Notes under the pieces: model-generated
Seen by the model: the letters and a program-made list of their open reading frames with translations, nothing else
Databases searched by the model: none
What the model was told of the DNA's origin: nothing
Part shown: piece by piece, positions 57,874 through 64,000 of the stretch
Numbering within the stretch: the first letter of the stretch is position 1
Layout: the number at the start of each line of letters is the position of its first letter
Translations under genes and position numbers: made by a program
NCBI GenBank assembly: GCA_050955045.1
Contig: JBPBQV010000002.1
Location: 1 to 64,000 of the forward strand
Direction: 5' to 3'
Length of the DNA stretch: 64,000 bases
DNA from: Mucilaginibacter_A sp050955045
GTDB taxonomy: Bacteria; Bacteroidota; Bacteroidia; Sphingobacteriales; Sphingobacteriaceae

Positions 57874-58752
57874 ATGATTGATTTACCAGTAGTTCCTGCT
57901 GTTCAACCTCAGCGTAAACCAGATTGGCTAAGAGTAAAGTTACCCGTAGGTAAAGAATATGCGCATGTTAGAGGGCTTGTAGATACACACAAGTTGCACA
58001 CTATTTGCGAAAGCGGAAATTGCCCCAATATGGGCGAATGCTGGGGAGCTGGTACGGCAACTTTCATGATTTTAGGAAAGATATGTACACGCTCCTGTTC
58101 TTTTTGTGCCGTAGCAACCGGAAGGCCATTAGCTGTTGATATGGATGAGCCGGAACGTGTAGCCAGTTCTGTAAAACTAATGCAGGTAAAACACTGTGTA
58201 ATTACATCAGTAGATCGTGATGATTTGAAAGATGGCGGTTCTACCATTTGGGCAGAAACCATCAGTGCTATCCGTAGAGAAAGTCCCGAAACTACGTTAG
58301 AAACGCTTATTCCTGATTTCAGAGGTATTTGGGCAAACTTAGATCGCGTGCTTGCAGTACGCCCGGAAGTTGTTTCCCATAATCTAGAAACAGTAAGAGA
58401 ATTAACTAAGGAAGTAAGAATTCAAGCTAAGTACGATCGTAGTTTAGAATGTTTAAGCCGCATTTCTGCAGCTGGTGTACGTACCAAATCTGGTATTATG
58501 CTTGGTTTAGGCGAAAAAGAACATCAGGTTTTACAAGCGATGGACGATTTACTGGTAGCTGGTGTGCATATACTTACTTTAGGCCAGTATTTACAGCCTT
58601 CAAAAATGCACCATCCGGTTCTAGATTGGATACATCCGGATCAGTTTCAGTTTTATAAAACAATAGGATTAAAGAAGGGTTTCAGATACGTGGAAAGCGG
58701 ACCATTAGTTCGTTCTTCTTATCATGCAGAGAAACACCTATTCGATTTTTAA
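57874..58752 (+). CDS. lipA: Lipoyl synthase
   Basis: LipA inserts two sulfurs into octanoyl groups to make lipoyl cofactors of 2-oxoacid dehydrogenases and the glycine system. The 292-residue protein has the auxiliary cluster cysteines 45, 50 and 56 (CESGNCPNMGEC) and the radical SAM cysteines 71, 75 and 78 (CTRSCSFC), plus VITSVDRDDLKDGG and SHNLETV. Its C-terminus has the RSSYHAEK serine ligand region. A sigma/anti-sigma pair follows. Confidence 0.96.
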   Translation: MIDLPVVPAVQPQRKPDWLRVKLPVGKEYAHVRGLVDTHKLHTICESGNCPNMGECWGAGTATFMILGKICTRSCSFCAVATGRPLAVDMDEPERVASSVKLMQVKHCVITSVDRDDLKDGGSTIWAETISAIRRESPETTLETLIPDFRGIWANLDRVLAVRPEVVSHNLETVRELTKEVRIQAKYDRSLECLSRISAAGVRTKSGIMLGLGEKEHQVLQAMDDLLVAGVHILTLGQYLQPSKMHHPVLDWIHPDQFQFYKTIGLKKGFRYVESGPLVRSSYHAEKHLFDF

Positions 58753-58775
58753 ATTTATCGTAACCTTCTAATTCC

Positions 58776-59327
58776 TTGATCAAGAAACGTAAAATATCAC
58801 TTTCTGAGGAAGAACTTATTGCAGCACTCCGGCAACGCGAAAAAATAGCCGCAGAAGCACTTTATGATATGTATTCATCTTCATTGTTTGGCGTTATCAT
58901 CAGGATAGTCCAAGATAATGAAATGGCTGAAGACTTATTACAGGAAACTTTTGTAAAAATCTGGAACTCTTTTGCTTCCTACAGTTCAGATAAAGGCCGC
59001 CTGTTTACCTGGATGGTTAACATTGCACGTAACCTTTCTATTGATAAAATTAGATCTAAAGACTATAAGAATCAAACTAAAAACCATGAACTTGAATTAA
59101 ACGTAACTTCAATAGATGCAAGCAGAAATACTGTTTACAAGCCTGAACTTTTAGGCGTTAAAGACTTGGTAGATAAGTTAAAGCCGGAACAGAAAGTTAT
59201 TCTGGACTTAGTTTATTTTAAAGGTTACACACACCTGGAAGCAGCTGATGAGTTGAGTATTCCTCTGGGAACAATTAAAACCCGTTTAAGAATGGCTATC
59301 ATACAGCTGAGGAAATATTTTAATTAG
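58776..59327 (+). CDS. ECF-type RNA polymerase sigma factor
   Basis: A 183-residue sigma-70 family ECF factor with region 2 (LYDMYSSSLFGVIIRIVQDN, AEDLLQETFVKIW) and region 4 (LKPEQKVILDLVYFKGYTH, IPLGTIKTRLRMA). The start is TTG at 58776. The anti-sigma gene starts one base after its stop codon. By analogy with SigK/RskA pairs it should be held inactive at the membrane until a stress signal arrives; the signal is unknown. Confidence 0.9.
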   Translation: MIKKRKISLSEEELIAALRQREKIAAEALYDMYSSSLFGVIIRIVQDNEMAEDLLQETFVKIWNSFASYSSDKGRLFTWMVNIARNLSIDKIRSKDYKNQTKNHELELNVTSIDASRNTVYKPELLGVKDLVDKLKPEQKVILDLVYFKGYTHLEAADELSIPLGTIKTRLRMAIIQLRKYFN

Positions 59328-59328
59328 C

Positions 59329-60333
59329 GTGGAAGATATTAAACAATATATTGAATCAGGGATACTCGAGCTTTACGTTCTTGATGATCTTACACCGGAA
59401 GAAAAGCTGGAAGTAGAAAGGATGGCTGTAACTTATCCCATCATTCAAAAAGAATTGGATGAGATTAGTGACACAATAGAATTTCTGGCCGAACAACATG
59501 CTGTTGAACCACGCGAAAATTTAAGGTCAACAGTTTTGAACCAACTGTTTACAAACGATACAACAAAAACAGCGTTTATACAACAACCTACTGATATAAC
59601 AGATAAAAACATAATTCCTTTAAAACCAGTTCAAACCAATCAGTTTTATAAATATGCCTTTGCTGCAAGCATTGCTTTGCTACTGGTAAGCTTAGCTTCT
59701 TTGTTTAACATTTACAACCACTTGCAGGAATCAAGACAGCAATTAGTTGCTTTACAAGCTCAAAACCAAAAATTTGCTAATCAGGTTAATTTTCAGGAAA
59801 ACCAGCTTGATCGATACAAACAACAGTTAAGCGGATCAGTTTTACAAAATCCTGTTTTAATTGACAGTATTACTGTAAATGACAATGCTAACTCAAAGCA
59901 ACTAATTGCTGTGCAAAACGAGTTGAGGTTGTCTAAGAAAAGAATACTGGATTTACAACTGCAGAATAACAATGCTGAAAAAGAAATTTATGCTTTTTCT
60001 GATCCTGATACGAGGTTTATAAAACTAAAAGGTACAAAAGATTCTTCGGTATTACTAGTTACCTGGAATCCAGAAAAGAAGAAATTGTGGATTAATAAAA
60101 AGGCATCTACTTTACCTGAAAATGATCAGGAACATCAATATCAACTATGGGCGATACGTAAACTGAAGCCAATTAGTTTAGGTGTATTTGATGTTCGAAA
60201 AACTGATTCTATTATGGAAAAAATGTCTTCTATTGATAGAGCAAGTGCTTTTGCTGTAACCCTTGAACCTCGTGGAGGAAGTGAAAAACCTACTTTAAAG
60301 CAAATGGTAGCTATGGGCATAACTCATAAATAA
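59329..60333 (+). CDS. RskA-like membrane anti-sigma factor
   Basis: A 334-residue protein with an N-terminal cytoplasmic anti-sigma-like domain (YIESGILELYVLDDLTPEEK), a membrane helix at about 106-126 (YAFAASIALLLVSLASLF), a coiled-coil stretch (about 128-220) and a C-terminal RskA-type periplasmic domain (SVLLVTWNPEKKKLWINKKA, HQYQLWAIRK, FAVTLEPRGGSEKPT). The GTG start one base after the sigma stop implies translational coupling. It probably sequesters the adjacent ECF factor. Confidence 0.87.
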   Translation: MEDIKQYIESGILELYVLDDLTPEEKLEVERMAVTYPIIQKELDEISDTIEFLAEQHAVEPRENLRSTVLNQLFTNDTTKTAFIQQPTDITDKNIIPLKPVQTNQFYKYAFAASIALLLVSLASLFNIYNHLQESRQQLVALQAQNQKFANQVNFQENQLDRYKQQLSGSVLQNPVLIDSITVNDNANSKQLIAVQNELRLSKKRILDLQLQNNNAEKEIYAFSDPDTRFIKLKGTKDSSVLLVTWNPEKKKLWINKKASTLPENDQEHQYQLWAIRKLKPISLGVFDVRKTDSIMEKMSSIDRASAFAVTLEPRGGSEKPTLKQMVAMGITHK

Positions 60334-60353
60334 CTTTCCAAAAAACATATATT

Positions 60354-60386
60354 AAAAACAGCTGAACTATTTCAGCTGTTTTTTTG
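60354..60386. terminator. Bidirectional terminator between anti-sigma and nnr
   Basis: AAACAGCTGAA and TTCAGCTGTTT form a perfect stem with A and T runs on either side; the right arm overlaps the nnr 3' end. Confidence 0.88.
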
Positions 60387-61880
60387 TGCTAATAATTTTG
60401 CCAGAGTTACCGGAATTTGCGCTGCAACCTGTGCCGCTAAAACAACAGATAAACAATTTTTTAAAGCTAAATCATCTCCAGCTTTTCCATGAATGAAAGC
60501 ACCGATTATAGCAGCATTTAAAGAAGAATAACCTTGAGCAAGCAATGCAGTAATTACACCAGTTAGCACATCGCCCATTCCACCAGAAGCCATTGCCGGA
60601 TTTCCTGTCGGATTAAAATAAAGCTGCCCATCTGGTGCAGCGATAATAGTATATTGATTTTTCAGAACGATAACTATCTTTTTTTCTGAGACTTTTTTTT
60701 TTGCAGTTTCCAGCCGTTCCCACCAGGAATTATGCGTTCCAAATAAACGGTCAAACTCTTTTACATGCGGTGTCAGAATAGTATCTTCAGGCAGCAAATT
60801 CCACCATTCGGCATTTTCAGAAAGCATGTTCAGCGCATCAGCATCCAGCACAATTGGTTTTTTGTAGTTTGATAACAACGCTTCAATCAGTTGCTGTGCA
60901 TTTTTACCTAATCCCGAACCTGCACCAATTGCTGTAAATTTATCCCATTCAATTTCTGGTAGCTGCTTTTCTTCCCGCACAATTGCCATCACTTCCGGAA
61001 TTAAAGTATTTAAAGCCGTTAAGCCCGAAGCCGGAATGCAAGCCGTTGTTAAACCAGCACCTGCATAAGCTGAAGCAGAAGCACATAATAAAGCTGCACC
61101 CATCGTTTTTTCCTGTCCGGCAATGATCAAAGCATGACCGAATGTTCCTTTATGCTGAAATTTTTTGCGTGGCAATACTGTTTTTATTACATCTTTTTCT
61201 TCAATTAAATGATAAAAACTATCCAAATTTTGCAGGAAGTTTTCATCTAAACCAATATCAACTACTTTAAAATCATCCATAAAAGAAGCGGATTCTGGTA
61301 GTAAAAAATTAATTTTTGGCCGCTGAAAAGTAATTACCAAATCTGCTTTTAAAACTACAGCTTCCAGATCAATTACGCCTTCGGTAAAAAAACCGGTTGG
61401 CACATCTACTGCAATCACTTGTTTTTTGAGTGAATTTAAATGCGTTACCAATTCAGCATAAGCACCACTTAAAGGTTTATTCAGGCCGCTGCCAAGCAAA
61501 GCATCAATAATGACTGTAGCATTTTCCTGAAGAAGATCACCCGAATTCAGTTCAGTAAAAGGACCGGATGCTTCTTTTAGCCGTATAAAATTGGTGTCAA
61601 AATCTGTTGTAGCATGATCTGAAAAACGTGCAATTTTGACGTAGATATTTTGATATTGATTCGCTTTCAACAACCGCGCAATTGCTAATCCATCTCCGCC
61701 ATTGTTGCCCGTTCCGCAGTAAACACTAATGGAAATATTTTTATCGGCAAAATGATTGCAAAAAACCTCAACAAAAGCTTTACAAGCTCGCTCCATCAAA
61801 TCCACAGAATTAATTGGTTCTGAGGTGATGGTATGCATATCTGCTCCATGCATTTGTGAAGCGGTTACTAGTTTCAACAT
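60372..61880 (-). CDS. nnr: Bifunctional NAD(P)H-hydrate epimerase/dehydratase
   Basis: Nnr repairs damaged nicotinamide cofactors. From ATG 61880 the 502-residue protein has the epimerase half (GTGNNGGDGLAIARLL, IIDALLGSGLNKPLSG, VDVPTGF) and the ADP-dependent dehydratase half (HKGTFGHALIIAGQEKTMGA, GAGSGLGKNA, LDADALNML, MASGGMGDVLTG). The upstream start at 61925 is rejected because its extra 15 residues precede the conserved N-terminus MLKLVTASQMHGAD. Two exact repeat copies lie within it. Confidence 0.94.
   Translation of the reverse strand: MLKLVTASQMHGADMHTITSEPINSVDLMERACKAFVEVFCNHFADKNISISVYCGTGNNGGDGLAIARLLKANQYQNIYVKIARFSDHATTDFDTNFIRLKEASGPFTELNSGDLLQENATVIIDALLGSGLNKPLSGAYAELVTHLNSLKKQVIAVDVPTGFFTEGVIDLEAVVLKADLVITFQRPKINFLLPESASFMDDFKVVDIGLDENFLQNLDSFYHLIEEKDVIKTVLPRKKFQHKGTFGHALIIAGQEKTMGAALLCASASAYAGAGLTTACIPASGLTALNTLIPEVMAIVREEKQLPEIEWDKFTAIGAGSGLGKNAQQLIEALLSNYKKPIVLDADALNMLSENAEWWNLLPEDTILTPHVKEFDRLFGTHNSWWERLETAKKKVSEKKIVIVLKNQYTIIAAPDGQLYFNPTGNPAMASGGMGDVLTGVITALLAQGYSSLNAAIIGAFIHGKAGDDLALKNCLSVVLAAQVAAQIPVTLAKLLAQKNS
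61175..61188 (+). repeat. Dispersed repeat copy inside nnr
   Basis: ATACTGTTTTTATT, antisense to nnr, encoding VIKTVL. Confidence 0.65.
61568..61581 (+). repeat. Dispersed repeat copy inside nnr
   Basis: ATGCTTCTTTTAGC followed by CGTATAAAA, antisense to nnr, encoding RLKEAS. Confidence 0.75.
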
Positions 61881-61920
61881 AAATTTTCTAACAAATAATT
61901 TTGAAGCAATGTTTACAAAA

Positions 61921-61960
61921 ATCAAATGCTTCTTTTATCGGCATAAAAGAAGCATTTGAT
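61921..61960. repeat. Dispersed repeat, perfect 18-bp hairpin
   Basis: ATCAAATGCTTCTTTTAT and its exact complement around the loop CGGC, in the gap between uvrA and nnr on the minus strand. It is the most perfect member of the family and may end uvrA transcripts. Confidence 0.92.
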
Positions 61961-61985
61961 TTATTTTTTATCTAACTGAAACAGA

Positions 61986-64000
61986 CTAAACTTTAATCTG
62001 CTGCATTTCTTTTTGCAGGAATTTCCCTGTAAAGCTTTCTTTTACTTTACACAAACCTTCCGGAGTACCTGAAAAAAGAATTTTGCCACCACCAGAACCA
62101 CCTTCCGGACCCAAATCTATTACATGGTCTGCTACTTTTATCACATCTAAATTATGTTCGATCACCAAAACAGTGTTGCCTTTATCAACCAGCAAATTTA
62201 AAACGCCAAGCAACACGTTAATATCTTCAAAATGCAAACCGGTAGTAGGTTCATCCAAAATGTAGAATGTATTTCCCGTATCTTTTTTAGATAATTCGGT
62301 TGCTAATTTTACACGTTGCGCTTCTCCGCCCGAAAGCGTTGTAGAAGATTGCCCCAGCGTAATATAACCCAAACCAACATCCTGTAACGTTTTGATTTTT
62401 CGATAGATAGACGGAATCGGTTCAAAAAAAGCACAGGCATCTTCAATGCTCATATCCAAAACATCGCTGATGGATTTGCCGCGATAACGAACTTCTAAAG
62501 TTTCCCGATTGTACCTCCGGCCACCACATTCTTCACATGGAACTTGTACATCAGGCAAAAAGTTCATTTCAATTAGTTTTACGCCTGCACCCGTACACGT
62601 TTCGCAACGGCCACCTTTTACGTTAAAAGAAAAACGGCCAGGCTTATAACCGCGAATCCGGGCTTCGGGCAAGCCTACAAACAGCGTACGGATATCCGAA
62701 AAAACACTGGTATATGTTGCCGGATTAGATCGCGGCGTACGGCCAATTGGTGTTTGGTCGATCTCAATTACTTTATCAACATGCTCCAAACCTTCAATTT
62801 TACCATAAGCAAGCGGCTGTTTTTTTGCCCGGAAGAAATGATGATTTAAAATCGGATACAAAGTTTCGGTAATCAAACTGGATTTTCCGCTTCCGGAAAC
62901 ACCGGTGATACCAATCAGTTTTCCCAACGGAAAATCAACACTTACATTTTTTAAATTATGACCTGATGCTTTTTTTATCGATAAAAATTTGCCGTTCCCT
63001 GCTCTCCTATTTTCCGGAATGGCAATTTCACGGGTTCCGTTTAAATAAGAAGTAGTCAGCGTTTGTTGGTGCATCAATTGTTCAGGCGTTCCTTGTGCAA
63101 CAACTGTTCCACCATGTACACCGGCTGCCGGCCCCATATCAATTACATAATCCGCTTCCAAAATCATGTCTTTGTCGTGCTCTACTACCAAAACGGTATT
63201 ACCCAGATCGCGCAAGTTTTTTAAAGCATTGATCAAGCGATCATTATCGCGCTGATGCAAACCAATACTGGGTTCGTCCAGAATATACATTACGTTCATC
63301 AATTGAGAACCAATTTGCGTAGCCAAACGGATACGCTGCGCTTCTCCGCCGGAAAGTGTGCGCGCCGTACGATCCAGCGTTAAATAACTCAAGCCAACAT
63401 CCAGCAAAAAGCCAATTCGGGCACGAATTTCTTTTAATATTTCTTTGGAAATGATTTTCTGACGTTCGTTTATGCGTTCTTCTAATCCTTGAAACCAGGC
63501 ATTGAGCGTAACAATATCCATTGTAGCCAGTTCGAAAATGCTTTTGCCATCAACCTTAAAATTTAAAGATTCTTTTTTAAGGCGAGCGCCCTGACATTCC
63601 GGACAATTTTTTACTACGCGGTAATTATCCAAGTCATCACCCTGATCTTCCGTTTTACGTTCCTGCTGCTCTTCCAGCATTTTGATAATGCCATCAAAAC
63701 TAATCTGGTAATTTTGAACGTTGTATTTATTGTACTCCACCGGAACGGTAATCATATCCGGAGAACCATTCAAGATGATTTTTATAATTTCCGGAGATAA
63801 TTTTTCAATCGGTGCAGCAAGCGAAAATTCATACTTTTTACCCAGGGCTTTTAAAACCTGAAACATCCAGGTTTCGCGGTATTCACCAAGCGGAGCCAAA
63901 CCTCCGTTTAAAATACTCAATTTCCGATCCGGTATAATAGCATCTTCTTCTACTTCGGAAATATAACCCAAACCATCGCAACGCGGGCAAGCTCCGTAAG
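61986..64000 (-). CDS. uvrA: UvrABC system protein A, 3' part (cut by window edge)
   Basis: UvrA is the damage-sensing ATPase of nucleotide excision repair. The frame is open to the right edge: codons before 63971 read YGACPRCDGLG, the end of the first zinc finger, so the TTG at 63971 is not the start and the gene is 5'-truncated. Visible parts: insertion domain, CPECQGARL, first signature TLSGGEAQRIRLATQIGS, Walker A GVSGSGKSSL, the second zinc finger CETCTGAG/CEECGGRRY, second signature TLSGGEAQRVKLATEL and FYILDEPTTGLH. A one-mismatch repeat copy lies at 62966. Confidence 0.95.
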   Translation of the reverse strand, partial: YGACPRCDGLGYISEVEEDAIIPDRKLSILNGGLAPLGEYRETWMFQVLKALGKKYEFSLAAPIEKLSPEIIKIILNGSPDMITVPVEYNKYNVQNYQISFDGIIKMLEEQQERKTEDQGDDLDNYRVVKNCPECQGARLKKESLNFKVDGKSIFELATMDIVTLNAWFQGLEERINERQKIISKEILKEIRARIGFLLDVGLSYLTLDRTARTLSGGEAQRIRLATQIGSQLMNVMYILDEPSIGLHQRDNDRLINALKNLRDLGNTVLVVEHDKDMILEADYVIDMGPAAGVHGGTVVAQGTPEQLMHQQTLTTSYLNGTREIAIPENRRAGNGKFLSIKKASGHNLKNVSVDFPLGKLIGITGVSGSGKSSLITETLYPILNHHFFRAKKQPLAYGKIEGLEHVDKVIEIDQTPIGRTPRSNPATYTSVFSDIRTLFVGLPEARIRGYKPGRFSFNVKGGRCETCTGAGVKLIEMNFLPDVQVPCEECGGRRYNRETLEVRYRGKSISDVLDMSIEDACAFFEPIPSIYRKIKTLQDVGLGYITLGQSSTTLSGGEAQRVKLATELSKKDTGNTFYILDEPTTGLHFEDINVLLGVLNLLVDKGNTVLVIEHNLDVIKVADHVIDLGPEGGSGGGKILFSGTPEGLCKVKESFTGKFLQKEMQQIKV

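Noticed and set aside
60351..60362. TAAAAACAGCTG near the nnr terminator
   Set aside because: It ends in CTG rather than CAT/TAT and is fully explained by the terminator stem.
251..61955. CRISPR or other direct-repeat array
   Set aside because: The repeat copies are scattered over the whole window in both orientations with irregular spacing and no spacers.

Overview
The window looks like a chromosome segment from a Bacteroidota bacterium, most likely Sphingobacteriales (Pedobacter-like). This rests on gene content: BamD-RpoZ-CoaBC-DUF4835-RecN order, DUF4293, DUF5606, a Porin_10 family porin, a T9SS type B sorting-domain protein, an acyl-ACP desaturase, YtxJ and class I NrdAB. Many genes are preceded by the phylum's -7 promoter box TAnnTTTG. 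I saw no rRNA or tRNA gene, CRISPR array, prophage or intact insertion sequence.

Layout. 1-410: spacer with an outward (minus) strong promoter-like sequence and a repeat hairpin. 408-7136 (+): bamD, rpoZ, coaBC, DUF4835, recN, a TonB-like protein, fabI. 7210-9753 (-): clpC; 9946-11628 (+): ettA. 11685-12785 (-): an AT-rich accessory gene ending in a HEPN domain and interrupted by an in-frame TGA. 12947-16348: YkuK-like nuclease fold, SRPBCC protein, radical SAM protein, acyl-ACP desaturase, CWC protein. 16508-21717 (-): nrdA, nrdB, msrB, sucD. 21931-26783 (-): dicarboxylate symporter, TIGR03643 protein, msrA, ABC exporter, truA. 26875-31873: DUF4293, DEAD-box helicase, two small exported proteins, gpsA, polysaccharide deacetylase. 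32010-36942 (+): aconitase and a PKD-rich surface protein. 36975-41538: membrane MutS-like ATPase, rlmH, CDF transporter, DUF5606, cyclophilin. 41606-44773: a conserved exported protein, a slipin, a decayed copy of the first gene's tail, and a ThuA-like protein. 44990-48955 (-): lpxK-punA-porin run. 49143-51036 (+): small membrane protein, DUF1275, carbonic anhydrase. 51337-55411 (-): pruA, MpaB-like protein, DUF721, recF. 55549-64000: TPR protein, ribH, a 35-residue lipoprotein, ytxJ, OsmC, lipA, ECF sigma/anti-sigma pair, nnr and the 3' part of uvrA.

Main discovery candidate. The window is peppered with a short directional repeat with core AT(A/G)CT(TC or GT)TTTTA. I count 47 exact copies of the 12-base core on both strands by eye, about one per 1.4 kb, plus at least 15 copies with one mismatch. 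Most lie between genes, several as inverted pairs forming near-perfect hairpins next to terminators, but 12 lie inside conserved genes. Four sub-types are present and the second variable pair (TC or GT) changes as a unit. The density, dispersion, hairpin pairs and intragenic copies resemble the DNA uptake sequences of Neisseria and Pasteurellaceae, or REPIN-type repeats. I know of no such described system in this phylum. A second, longer inverted repeat family (TGTCATTTCGACC-like) occurs three times, always beside or around a copy of the first.
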